Origin: Coffea arabica
Lineage: Eukaryota > Streptophyta > Magnoliopsida > Gentianales > Rubiaceae
DNA length: 64,000 nucleotides
Direction of reading: 5' to 3'
Assembly: GCF_036785885.1 (NCBI RefSeq)
Contig: NC_092320.1
Location: 15,873,557-15,937,556, forward strand
In this document: positions 36,116-47,232 of the stretch, one piece after another
How the letters are laid out: each line of letters starts with the position of its first letter
Position numbering within the stretch: position 1 is the first letter of the stretch
Notes under the pieces: generated by a model
What the model was told of the DNA's origin: nothing
Database searches by the model: none
The model's input: only the letters and a program-made list of their open reading frames with translations
Program-made: the position numbers and the translations under genes

Positions 36116-36605
36116 TAGAGCTGCAAATGAACCGAATTCGCGAGCGGCTCGAGTCAAAACTCGACTCGAGTTCGATCAATATTGAACTCGACTCGCGAGC
36201 TCGAATATATATAGGTATATATATATTTATTTATTTATTTATTTTTTATTTTAATAGTAAAATTACATATATATTTCTAATATTCTATTATTTATTAAGA
36301 AAAATAATTATTTGTTATTTTTATTAGATTAATTTCTAGAGACTCGAGCTAACGAGCTGCTCACGAGTCAGAAATTCGACCTACGTTACAGGTTGACAAT
36401 TCGAGCTGTTTGCGAGTCAGAAATCGAGCTACAATGGTCGCGAGCCTTGTCGAGTTGAGCCTGGTTTTTCCTTGGTCGAGTTGAGCTCAAGCTCGATTTT
36501 CTTGGCTCGTCGAGTTCGAGTTCAAATTCGAGCCCACCTGTTATTAAGTCGAGCTCAGTTCAATAAATCTAAAATTCGACTCAACTCGACTCATTTGTAG
36601 CCCTA
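36116..36605. mobile_element. CTCGAG-rich hAT MITE, copy 1
   Basis: 490 bp. TIRs TAGAGCTGCAAATGA and TCATTTGTAGCCCTA, flanked by 8-bp direct repeats GGCTTCAG (36108-36115) and GGTTTCGG (36606-36613), 6 of 8 identical, consistent with an aged hAT insertion. The subterminal regions are made of many CTCGA/TCGAG motifs in both orientations, able to fold back; the centre is almost pure A/T. Confidence 0.72.
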
Positions 36606-36772
36606 GGTTTCGGTTTTACTTTCATAGAATTAAGAACATTTCGCTCTACACTTTCAAACATATCAATATTTTCTCTTTGGAGAAAAACATATAAATCGAA
36701 AATGGTATTACAAATTTTCAAGAGAAGAAAGTTATAATGAGGCATTCGTTGTTCCAAATAAGCATCCAAGGA

Positions 36773-38200
36773 TCACCTCCAGTATTGTTATCGATTGAAG
36801 TTGAAGCACAAACTTGTTTGGCAAGCAAGTTTTTGAGCAAATTTGTCTGCTTCAAATTTTTTAGCAACTTTAACTACACTAAACTCAAAAAACTTTTCAA
36901 AAATTTTAAATTATACACTTCAAAATATTTAAAAATTTACACACTTCAAAATTTTTTTCTACAACTTCTATAGTAAAGTTTTAGACAAATATTCAAAAAA
37001 CTCATTTGCCAAACGGGCGCGTAGTATTCCACGTTCAAATGTGCACTTGAACCCCTTCTTGTGCGAAAACTCCCATTCTTTGTTAACTATCCGGATTGCC
37101 TGTGTATGAAAGCAAATAAATCAGTTTTGTTCAAGCAAAAACACTAGCCAAGGAGGAAATAAATCAGTTTTGTGCAATTATTGGTTGGCCAGAGGAGGAA
37201 ATTACTACGTCTTCATAACACCTGATGATGATCTACGTCTCTGAACTATATATCGCCATCCTTCTCGATGGCATAATCGGAGCTTTCCCTTTATCAAGAA
37301 GATATGGATAGAAAATGTTGAACTTGTACCTTTGTACAATCTTCAGGGTCAGTTATCGTGGTCATAGTGGGTTTGATTGTGCTTATTCCACTCACAACCA
37401 GTATGAACACGATTGAAATATTTTTTTGGTTTTCTTGGTCTGTTCTTACCAGTATAGATAGCCCTGTCCTCTTCAGGTCAATTGCTTCTTCGTTTTCATT
37501 ACCATGAATTTAACTGTGGTGAAAATGATATAGCCCCTTTATCTACCCTCTGGAGTCTCTTCATGCATTGTAGGTTCTGAAGAGATAATTTCAGTATCTG
37601 CACAGGATGTCAACCAAAGATCAAGGTGCAAAATCCAGAAGGAAAAGTCCCAGGCATGATAAGATTTCATCACCTTTTTTGTCATGACCAGCATCTTCCT
37701 CGTCAGGCTTTGGATTCAATACTCTTTCACTATCTCCAACTCCCAGCGGTTTTTCAAAGCACTGTTAATGCTTGCGTAAAATTTTGGCAGGTATTTCCTT
37801 CAGAAAGCCTGAAATTGAGAATATGAATTAATCAGGGCAACTCTCGGTTTTGATCACAAACTCTAAAGCAGCACAGAGGCATCACCCCAATATTTGACGT
37901 TTAAGAAGGGCTTCCCAATATTCGACCACCTTAGCCATACCAGACAGCATCTGTGCCTCAATCTGAGACTGTAAAGCTTTTAGTTCGCCGTAGGAATTCC
38001 CTTGTAAAAGTCTCTTGAATTGACATGTGCCTCAATGTTTGAATGCATTCCTCTTTCTTCAGCAAGTAGTTCAGAAGGCAGTTGCTTTCCACGCCCCTCT
38101 GGCTTGATCCAAAGCATCTTTTTTCCTTACTTCAGCAAGTTCCCAATCACAAACCACCCAGCAGTTGCGCAATTCCAAGTAGCTCAGATAAGAAAGATCT
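36773..38200 (-). pseudogene. CTN: Unprocessed CACTIN pseudogene (C-terminal half), interrupted by a MITE
   Basis: Minus-strand reading in shifting frames recovers, in order, VVCDWELAEVRKKDALDQAR (about 38155-38095), YGELKALQSQIEAQMLSGMA with KVVEYWEALLKR (about 37990-37905), FLKEIPAKILRKH (about 37812-37770), DEEDAGHDKKG, KYFNRVHTGCEWNKHNQTHY with DHDN (about 37430-37355), then RIVNKEWEFSHKKGFKCTFE with RGI (37092-37022). These are hallmarks of the Cactin mid and C-terminal domains, a spliceosome-associated nuclear protein. Intron-like gaps with AG acceptors remain before FLKE and before RIVNKEW, so it is a DNA-level copy, not a retrocopy. It carries stops and frameshifts throughout. A family B MITE (36812-37020) splits the last codons; FNF plus a decayed RYRYRR-type tail continue on its far side to about 36773. 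The functional parent is not here. Confidence 0.85.
36812..37020. mobile_element. MITE family B, copy 2, inside the CACTIN pseudogene
   Basis: Ends CTTGTTTGGCAAGCAAG and CATTTGCCAAACGGGCG; interior TTTTTTAGCAACTTTAACTAC and GTTTTAGACAAATATTC match copy 1 at 11972. CACTIN-derived sequence lies on both sides, so it inserted after the pseudogene arose or inactivated its 3' end. Confidence 0.75.
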
Positions 38201-38339
38201 TCAAACTAATGTTAATTAGAAATTTAGATTGTAGCATCCCAACACCATTTATCTAATATTACAGATGATGTGAATTGGAAATGCAAAAACTGCAAAAAAA
38301 AAAAAAAAAAAAAAAGTTATCACAAGTGGACCATGTAAG

Positions 38340-39059
38340 TAAGGGTGGTAATTTTTGACACGATCTAAAACATAATACGAAACTAATACAAAATTAATGG
38401 GTTGGATTAAGACTCCACGGGTTTGGATTAGAATCGGATCAAACTCGATGAACTTGAAAAAAAGGATTGAATTTAGGTCACCCACGGATTGACCCGATAA
38501 CCCGTTTATGAATTAAAAATAATTTAATAAGTAAAAAAATATTTTATCTAATTAAACTAAGTTATTCTTTTCTCCCAAAGGCATTAATTACTTAATCCTA
38601 AATGAATTTGTTTAACTTGTATGAAGTTGGAATTGTTATATTTGGACAAATGATGTATTACATTATTTTCTACTTTTATAGTGTCTTAACATATTTCAGA
38701 CCTGGTTTGGGATAAAATACTTTTACCGTATTTTAATTTATTTCAGATTTGGTTTGAGATTATTTTATTGAAATTTTTATTACTTGATTATGTACTTAGT
38801 TTTGTGCGGAATTGGTTCTGTTAGAAACTACAGTGATAAATTCGTAAATTGGAGTTATGTTTCGGGTCATACCAGGTCATTTTGGTGATCTGCCAACCCG
38901 AAAATTTCAAGTTCTGATCTGGTATGACCAAAATGACGAAGTTGGCGGATTGGGTTGAGACTCAGGTTGGCGGATCAGGTTCTGATCAATAAATTTCCTA
39001 TCGTACCTGAGTCTCAACCCAATCCGCCAACTTCGTCATCAACCGGATTGCCACCCCTA
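38340..39059. mobile_element. hAT-type MITE with perfect 8-bp target duplication
   Basis: 720 bp. Ends TAAGGGTGGTAA and TTGCCACCCCTA are inverted copies; the flanks are CATGTAAG at 38332-38339 and 39060-39067, a perfect 8-bp duplication diagnostic of hAT. It contains a long perfect inverted repeat near its right end (see separate entry). No transposase. Confidence 0.92.
38934..39038. repeat. Perfect 34-bp inverted repeat with 37-nt loop
   Basis: Arms 38934-38967 and 39005-39038 are exact reverse complements (TGACGAAGTTGGCGGATTGG at the left start, reappearing inverted at the right). The loop is 38968-39004. It lies inside the hAT MITE near the right TIR and would fold into a strong hairpin as DNA or RNA. 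Confidence 0.95.
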
Positions 39060-39067
39060 CATGTAAG

Positions 39068-40060
39068 CATATTCGACAAGCAATTTTGAAAACGAATCAA
39101 TGGGGTGAAGCCTTAATCAAATAGGGGGCAGGTTTACACCCGTAAATGTCTCAGTGGAGATTACCTAACTACCTTAGGGTTGTTGACTTCGATCGAGAAG
39201 CAGATGACCAAACAACTTTCATAATGTTAACATCATAAAATTAAGATACACTGTCAAAGAAGGAAAGAAACAATAGTAATGTCTGAAATAGACTTTCAAA
39301 ATCTTCACTCGAGTTGAGTACATAGAAAACATAGGATATTTCACATATGGATGAAGGTTTCACTGACGAAGACAGGTAGCCCTAGGATTTCATGACAGCT
39401 GACATATTAGCTCGATGTGAGGTAGTAGGAACACTTCTACATGCAAGTTACTAGATGTTGGATGTGATTCACATAAAATAAAAATTTAATTTTGGCACAA
39501 ATTCAGCAACCAGGTCAATTTTCAAAAGACTATCCTAGTAGCACCTTCATCATGTGACTAGAAATTTTAATTAGAATAATCCTCCAGGCAAGAACATGGA
39601 CCAATGAATCCAGCACATATTCAAATACACAATTCGCTTTGCCCATTCACGCAAGGAACCAAAAGACTATCCCAACACCTTCATGTGTGTGATACAATTG
39701 TTGGCGGAATTTGATGCAAAATTTGGCAACCTGTCATTTGTTATCCACTTTAATAAATGAATCTAAGGTTTTTTTGGCTTTTTGGTATCAAATACTACGA
39801 TTAATTCATTGACTGTTCCCTGAATTTTGGAAAAGCGTGCTTCCCAGTGCTAATTCCAGGATTTGGCAACAATAATATTAATGCTTGTACACATGGCCAT
39901 GCAATCTGCAAATTTGAAGGGTTAAACTATAAGTTGAGAGAGGGGAAACATGGGTAGGGAATGCTAATGAGATAAGGGTGTTGGAGATGAGGTTTCTTGG
40001 CAGGCAGTTGGGGGTTTGGGATTTTGGAGGGTTAAGGGAGGGAACTAGAAAAAATAAAAA
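39068..40060. other. Gene-free stretch
   Basis: No ORF, RNA or element end recognised. Confidence 0.35.
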
Positions 40061-40457
40061 GGGTTAATTACATTTACCTCCTCTGAGGTTTGACCATATT
40101 ACCAATCAATTCCTGTAATTTGTCCAAATAACGGTCTCACGCTTTGACTGATCAAACATTTAACAAAAACCCCCTTGATGCCGAAAATGCCCTTATTAAG
40201 GCCATGTTGCATTAAAAAAAATATATTTTTATTTTATTAACCCTGAAGCAATTCAAAAAAATAGAAAAAAGTTTTTGTTTATTATTTTATAAAAACGATA
40301 TCTTTGCTTTCATAAATAGTTTTGAATTAATAATTATTTTAAATCTTAAAAATGAATATTAAAAATTAGATAAGTTGAAAGAAAAATAAAAAAGAAGCAA
40401 TTATTTTAAATCCTCAAGTATGGTTCGAACCTCAAGGGAGGTAAATGTAATTAACCC
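40061..40457. mobile_element. MULE-type MITE with perfect 9-bp target duplication
   Basis: 397 bp. Perfect 21-bp TIRs beginning GGGTTAATTACATTTACCTC (40061-40081 and 40437-40457). The flanks are AAATAAAAA on both sides (40052-40060 and 40458-40466), a 9-bp duplication, though of low complexity. Non-coding. Confidence 0.85.
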
Positions 40458-40541
40458 AAATAAAAATGAAAAATGATAGAATGGAAGGAGGAGGAAAATA
40501 AATACTATAATTGGCTGTAGGATGATATTCATGGAAATAAA

Positions 40542-40705
40542 CATCTGGAATCAGTGCGTATTTATCATTTCAGCTATTTTAGTGGTGAGTTAGAGCCTAC
40601 TAAGGGTGTAAATAACTAGGGGGTGTAAGCATTTGAAACCGGAGTGTATTCGTTATTTGAGCTATTTTAGTGGTAAATTAGAGCCTACTAGAGCGTAAAT
40701 GAGCG
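40542..40705. repeat. Diverged tandem duplication of about 80 bp
   Basis: GCTATTTTAGTGGTGAGTTA with GAGCCTACTAAGG (40573-40605) recurs as GCTATTTTAGTGGTAAATTA with GAGCCTACTAGAG (40661-40694). Confidence 0.7.
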
Positions 40706-41278
40706 AATTAAACTGAATATTCTAGTGTTTAAATTTATTTGATTATTTTAACGAGTTTAAAATTTTATTTAAATTTGACTTATTTATTTGTTTAAAAGTT
40801 ATCAAACATAAAACGCCTTTCAACCTTATATTGACATTGACGGGTTAACGAGCCAAAATCGGACGAGTTTTAAACAAGTTAAACTCGATTTTGACATCAA
40901 CTTGTTTAATTTGTCTTTCAACGTTATTACAAGCCTAGCATAGAGGGTGAAGAAACCTGCTAAACAAACCTATTTGGTCGAGCGTTCTTTTTCAATCCCA
41001 AGAAAACAAAAAAAGAAAGAAAAAAAAAAAGAATCCAATTAAGGTTCATACCTCATACGGTGGTATATTTTAACGCGGGAAGAAGTGAAAATCAAGAAAG
41101 AGCTAAGGCGGGAAAATCATAAATCTCTATGGAGTATAGAGATAAATAGAATTGAAATCCCCCACGCAAACCAGTAATTGCCCATTTTCTCCGCCGAACT
41201 CAGCTTAAATCAATTACGTCAAGGCAAAGCATTCTGCTTCAACCGCATTTTGGCAAAACTGCTTCCAGGAATTCTGAA
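40706..41278. other. Upstream region and 5' UTR of the J-domain gene
   Basis: Contains an old AT-rich repeat to about 40930, then the promoter and 5' UTR. CTCCGCCGAACTCAG-type sequence at about 41190 is probably transcribed leader. No sure TATA box. Confidence 0.4.
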
Positions 41279-44200
41279 ATGGGGAAGAGAAAGAAGACGG
41301 CTAGGGTTTCCGAAGAAAACCTAGAAGAAGAAATTCCGGAAAACCAGAGCAAATTGGAAGCTTCTTCTCCCACAGAAAAGACCCTTTACGAGGTACCATT
41401 CTTTTCTCCGTCATCTGATTCTTTTTTTCTCTAATAATTGCTGGGCTTCTTTTTATTCATTTATTTATTATTATTATTTTTGCATATGGTTGGAAATGTT
41501 GGAAAATAGGGCGAAGAGTCGCATTTTCTTTCTTGCTTTTTTATTTGTTTGTTTGTTATTGTTTAATTGAGAATAGTAGGTCTTCTATGTTTCCTTTTCA
41601 TAATTCTGAGAAGTTGGGTTGCAGGGAAGTTAGTCAGTACTACTTCATTGCCTGTGTAATCTGAAGTGCCTCTAATTTTTGAATTCTTCTTTTATTGTAC
41701 CAATTTGGTAGTTTAGATTGGAAAGTGTGATTCTTGCGACTGTTGATTTGGCATAAGCTACAAAACTTGACCGAGCAAAAAATGAGCTGATGGGTAATAA
41801 TTAATGAGAAATTGTGGAATCAAGATACTGCTGTTTTAGCAGAGAAGTAATTGAGGGTTTTTATAATTCTTTTTTTTTTCCTGGTCTAATAGGAAATTGC
41901 ACCTGAGGGAATGGTTACACTATTGTACGTTCATCTTTTAGGTTTGAGATGTTGTGCCATTATTCTCAAGCATCATATGTACAAGAGATTTGGTTTGAAT
42001 AAGTCAGCCTGCTACTCTGGGTTTTAGAAGAGCTGTCCTATGGTTAATAAGGTCTCAAGTAAAAGGATTATGTATTTCCTGCTTATAGAGGAATTATGTA
42101 TTTTTCATTGATGTTGCTTTCCTAATGGTACAATCAAAGTTTATTTGTTTGTTGCTATCCCTGTGATGGTTTAGTTTAGCCTACATCTTCAGCTCACTAA
42201 ATAAGCTGAATAAGCTTACAAAAGAATATACCAACGGAGCTCTTGTAGCTGGCCTGTAACTCTTTTGAGATAGACTAATTAAAGGCAACCTTAAGCCTTA
42301 TTCACAGCTCCTGTTCTATTCCAAGCAATGCCGGTGACAAGTAATAATCACCTTGGGCATCTCATTCACTCCCTTAAGATGATCAGGCAATTGCTGTGAT
42401 GTTCTCCTTTAGTTATTTCCTTCATGGTTAACCAAGAAAGCCTCCTATTTACTTTCTGAAAATGAGAATTGTCATCAACATGACCCATGTAGTCCGTGGT
42501 AGATAAGCAGTTTCTGTGAGTTCCTTTTTGTACCATTTTCTTGTTCATCTCCTATAGTATTCTCGCTTTTCAACAAGCATGCTTCTGTGATTTTTTTTTT
42601 AAATGCTCTTACTTCTGGTATATTTCAAGTGTGTTGTTTAATGTTTGCTGAGTGTTGGATTTGCTTTACAATCCATCCAAATTCAAGCAATAGAGGTTCC
42701 CTGATAAGTTCTTTCTGTTGTAGATTCTTGGGGTAGAAAGAACTGCATCCCAGCAAGAAATTAAAAAAGCTTATTACAAATTGGCTCTACGTCTGCATCC
42801 TGACAAGAATCCTGGTGATGAGGTAACTCTCCATCCTACTGTTTTCTTCTGTAAGTGTTTTGGTTGTTTTTGTATTGAATTTACATTCAGGTTATGTTTG
42901 AACCTCAGTGTTAGTTTTGCTTGATCTTAAAAAGAGTCAAACTTTTGCTTATCTTTTCTGTAGGATGCTAAGGAGAAATTTCAGCAACTACAAAAGGTTA
43001 TGTCAATTCTTGGTGATGAGGAGAAACGGGCACTATATGACCAGACTGGCTGCGTTGATGATGCTGTAAGTGGCCATAAAAAAATTTTCAGTTTTTGCTG
43101 TTTTGGACAGAGTCAGTAAGATCGGGATATACTGAAAAGATGCTTGTTGGCTTTAAAAGTACTGTAAGTCCCTTTATTTCGGGGGGCCTGTGCTCAGAAT
43201 TCACCCTGGGAGATGCATTCAGAATATTGTTACAATTTTGCCCTTTGAAGTCTTGGGAGTGTTTTCTGTTAGGCTTAGCTTTTTACTTGAGATCATGCTT
43301 AGAAGTCAGGACTGTGTTGGTGAGTTTTCTTGGTAATCTTTATTTTCTACATTTGTGACTGTTGTGATTATGCATGTGGATATTCTTAGATGTGCTTTCT
43401 GTATTTTCTTTTCTATTTGGTTCAGTGGAGTTCAGGTAACTTGTTTGGTGAAATCTTGATTATGCTTTGTTCCAAACTTGTGTTTATTCTTCAACAACTG
43501 TTTTTATTTGGTTCCTATTTAAAATTGGAAAGAATGGGCTTCCCTGGGCTCCTTATTCTATGTATATCCGGTCCTCCTCGAGTAGTCTTGACACATTTTA
43601 TTGCTCACTTACAGGACCTTGCAGGAGATGTCTGCCAGAATTTGAAGGAATTTTTCCAAACCTTGTATAAAAAGGTTATTATTTTCTCAGATTGTCAACT
43701 TCTCCACCCCCTTTCTGATATATCCTTTCTTAATATGATCTCCTTTGTTCATAGGTCACTGAGGCTGATATTGAAGAGTTTGAAGCAAGCTATAGAGGCT
43801 CTGAGACGGAGAAAAAGGATTTGATTGATCTGTACAAGATGCACAAGGGTAACATGAATAGGTATGATAGGATCTATTTTCTTCTCCCACCCTTGGAACT
43901 TTAATGGGGCAGATTATCATCGAAATTTTGTTGTTTGTTTAGGGTTTTCTGTTACATGCTTTGCTCTGATCAAAAGTTGGATTCACATCGGTTCAAGGAT
44001 TATCTTGATGAGGCAATAGCTGGAGGTTTGTTTTATGGCTTAATTTGTATTCATCAGGAGTAAATAACTTGTTACAACATTGCTGAGTCAATATCGAATC
44101 ACTGTTTAGGGCTGACTTTGATACGTGCAAGATTCAATAACTCTATGCTTATTTGTTGTGATGTGTTTTTTGGAGGCACGTATCTAACTGTCCTTCCCTT

Positions 44201-44611
44201 TACCTGGCTTCTTCTTTTTTGAACAACAATATTTAGGAGCTCTGAAGTCAACTAAATTGTATGAGAAATGGGCTAAGCAAGTTTCTGAAACAAAACCGCC
44301 TACTAGTCCATTAAAGAGGAGGAAAAAGTGAGTAGTTTTTTATATCTGATGTTGGTGCTTCAGTAATCTAATTTTAAATTAAAACTCAAGCAAGCCATGT
44401 TATTAACATCAGAGTCCTATCCAGAGAAAAGAAAAACTCGGAAGATTTGCATGCTATCATCTCTCAGCGGCAAAATGAGAGGATGGGCAAGATCAACTCT
44501 ATGCTCTCAACTCTGGTTAGCAAACATGGTGGGGAACCAGAGCCTAGTGAAGAAGAATTTGAAGCTGCTCGACAAAAACTTGAAAGCAGGAAGGCATCCA
44601 AGCGGAAGTAA
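41279..44611 (+). CDS. ATJ6: J-domain co-chaperone, dnaJ 6 / DNAJC9 type, eight exons
   Basis: Exons 41279-41392, 42724-42822, 42964-43065, 43615-43674, 43755-43861, 43943-44025, 44237-44327, 44413-44611. All introns are GT-AG and phases join exactly; 855 bp, 284 aa. Basic N-terminus ([20 protein letters not shown]), J domain about 36-103 ([23 protein letters not shown] at 63-65), then [20 protein letters not shown] and [20 protein letters not shown], and a Lys/Arg-rich end ([11 protein letters not shown]). There is no Gly/Phe region or zinc finger, so it is a class III J-protein. The C-terminal layout matches DNAJC9, a nuclear histone H3-H4 co-chaperone that recruits Hsp70, and Arabidopsis dnaJ 6 (At5g06910), also recalled as 284 aa. 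Function in plants is inferred from that similarity. It is complete, with no lesion. Confidence 0.95.
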
Positions 44612-45947
44612 CTGTGATTTTGAGCAATATGTATGCAACAGAACTCTTCTGCTGTAAATTTAACCTGCCTGATGTAGTCATTTAAAATTAAACAGCGGCT
44701 TGGCTTGTACTTTTCTTTTCAGTTTTCTGGTCTTCAGCGTTTCCCTTGTATTATATTAGCCTTTTGCTTTTTAATTGGGAGTAAGAGCCTTTTTTAGCTC
44801 TACATGGTAATGTGCATCTGGGCTTGCTATTTGGAAAAGAATGATCATGTCCAAATCTTTCTCCATTGCAATGGCAATTTCTGCAGGACTGTTACTGTGG
44901 CTACTTGAATAGCGAGTACTGAGGCAGCCTTAAAGTCAGTGTCAACTTGTAGGGCATTGTAGAACCTGGGCTGTACGAATTGATTGCTAGTCGAAATGTG
45001 AGTGCTAAGTCAGTCTTAGAACCAATGTCAACTTTCAAAAGTTTAATGAAGAAACAATCGACTGCTGTCGAATCAGTGTGAACACTGGATATAATTTCTC
45101 ATGCAAGGCAAAATCTGGGCAAGGTGTGGTTAGGGTTAGTTGCACATGAAAGGTGGTTTAGTTCTAAAGGATGGATGCATGCACAAGAAGAACAAAACTC
45201 AAGAAAGAAATAGGTTTTCTTTCAACAACTTTTCTCTTTCATCCACCAACTCTATTTACACAATGTAGGTCCATTTGGTAGGGAGGTACTCTCAAGAAAA
45301 CAAAAAGCCAAACTCCTTCATTTCAAGAGGGGGCCCAAATTCCAATGTTACACGAGGACAACTTTTTTTTTTTTTTTTGTGGGGGGGGGGGGGGGGGGGG
45401 GGACGACAGCTTTATCCTTGCTTGACTATAATATCTTCCACAAAATAGCATGCCAGTAAAGGGTCCAGAAATGAGTTGTTTCGTCTATTTGATCAAGAGT
45501 TCTAAGTTTTAGTCTGTCCAATTGTTAATGCTAATTGTGATGTCCAACTCATGAAGTTTGAGAGTCACATCCGACAAAAACTTGGAAAAAAATTGGTTAA
45601 CAAATGTAGACTGTTTAAACGGGAATCTGAGAGAAGTAAATAGGTGCCACAACCCTCATCTCTGACAAGCAAATATCGCTGGGGTCACCTGAGGATCTTT
45701 TTAGCAGTATTCAAGCTGTACTGAAGAGGAAAGTACCAATCATTCATGGGATTAACTCTTTATTTTCCTGTGAAGGTTTGGATTGGAATATGGAACCAAC
45801 GTCCTCACGTACAAATAGGAATGACAGGGAAATTTGGAGCTTTTGCTTGTGTCTGTATCCTTTTGAAGGATTGCTGTCTTGGAGATCATCAACCCGTCAA
45901 ATGATCACGTTCTTTCTTTCTTTCTTTCTTTCTTTTTGCGAGTTCAA
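44612..45947. other. 3' flank of the J-domain gene
   Basis: 3' UTR then intergenic DNA. It holds a T16-GT-G22 tract (45363-45402) and a (TTTC)n run at about 45911-45935. No gene seen. Confidence 0.45.
45381..45402. repeat. G22 homopolymer preceded by a T run
   Basis: T run to 45378, GT, then 22 consecutive G. It could form G-quadruplexes; the exact length is prone to sequencing error. Confidence 0.95.
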
Positions 45948-45959
45948 GGGACAATGTCA

Positions 45960-46529
45960 GGCTCCGTGGGGTGGAAGTAGGGCTGCAAACGAATCGAGCC
46001 GCTCTCGAGTCAAACTCGAGCTCGAGTTCGAGCTCAAAATATTAAGCTCGTTAGCTCGCGAGTTTGGGAATATATATATTTTTTATTTTTATTTTTATTT
46101 AATAATAAATTTACTTATTTTATTTTTTTATTTTTTTATTTTTTATTTTCATAGTAAAATTACGTATATATCATTAATATTTTATTATTTATTAAGAAAA
46201 AAATATTATTTTATTTATTTTTTTAAAAATAAAATAATTATTTTTTATTTTTTTTCGAGCTCGAGCTCGAAATTTGCCGGCTCGTCGAGCTCGAGCTTGA
46301 TAAAATTTAGTCAAGGCTCGGCTCGATTAGCTCAAAGCTCGACTCGACTCGACTCGTTTGCAGCCCTAAGTGGGAGGCAAGATTCATCAAAAAATCCAGA
46401 CGGATGCACCACGCATCCGTCTGGTTCGGTGGTGGTTCTGTCATCACCAGTCCTCCATAGATATCTCCGTAGTTAAATTAGAATAGAATAGGAGTAGGAA
46501 TAATGATTGATAAAAAAAAAAAAAAAAAA
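45960..46529 (+). mobile_element. SINE copy 1, split by a hAT MITE
   Basis: Starts GGCTCCGTGGGGTGGAAG at 45960 and ends in an A run (46512-46529). Flanking perfect 12-bp duplication GGGACAATGTCA at 45948-45959 and 46530-46541. Excluding the hAT insertion (391 bp plus one 8-bp duplication) it is about 171 bp. It contains a hairpin at 46398-46422 and a weak B-box-like GGTGGTTCTGTCATCACC; I could not define a clear A box. The poly(A) tail and target duplication show retroposition by LINE machinery. A 5'-truncated copy is at 60479-60626. Confidence 0.8.
45978..46368. mobile_element. CTCGAG-rich hAT MITE, copy 2, nested in the SINE
   Basis: 391 bp, TIRs TAGGGCTGCAAACGA and TCGTTTGCAGCCCTA, flanks GGTGGAAG and AGTGGGAG (6 of 8 identical). 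Same family as 36116-36605: TCGAG-rich arms around an A/T centre. Confidence 0.78.
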
Positions 46530-46541
46530 GGGACAATGTCA

Positions 46542-47232
46542 ACATCTTCAGGTGTTAGCACCTTATAAAGAATGACTGTTCGGAATCCCAAGATGAATGC
46601 CTCGTGAATTGAGGTAGTCCAACTGATGGATGCTGAGATAAGGTAAATTATAGGCAAAAAGAAATAAAAGGAATTGAAGTTTCTTGCATTAGCAAGAAAT
46701 GATTTGCTTCCAAATGAATAAAGAAAGAAAAAGTTTTAATGCACCTAGCCTCCTCCTATTCTTAAAGTGATCTTTTTCATGGTAGGGGGCCGGGTTGCTC
46801 AACTAACCACAAAGTAAAAACAAAAGAAAATGGAATCTATACAACAGAAAGCCAAACAGAGGATCACTAGCTTTAAAAGGCCTAAGCATCTTTATATTCA
46901 TTCAATGAACAAACTTAATTTGCAGTTTAGGTCAATGATAGATGGCTTAAAATATGAGGAATCGGGGGTTGGTGGACGATTTAGCTTTCCTAAAAAACCA
47001 CGCTAAGATGGAAGGAGGTACACATTAGGCTACTTGGACAAGACTTCATTATTGCACCACTAATACAATTAGGGTTTTCCTTACGGGTGTTTAATAGACA
47101 TTCGTTCTAAATTCCATCCAATTTATCATGTATATACACACATTAATAATTACTAGCCCCTTTGCATTTATACATATTTTCTAATTGATCTTATCTTTTC
47201 AAAAATCTAACATCTGAAATATATGTTAATGA
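46542..47232. other. Gene-free stretch
   Basis: No gene. 47090-47225 resembles 27930-28170 (TTTATACATATTTTCTAATTG, AAAATCTAACATCTGAA-type blocks), an unnamed dispersed repeat into which the adjacent Helitron may have inserted. Confidence 0.35.

Noticed and set aside
43390-43824. 144-aa plus-strand ORF within the J-protein gene
   Set aside because: Crosses introns and exons in the wrong frame; the spliced model explains the region.
45778-46476. 232-aa plus-strand ORF
   Set aside because: Runs through a (TTTC)n tract, SINE ends and a hAT MITE; it is a low-complexity composite, not a gene.
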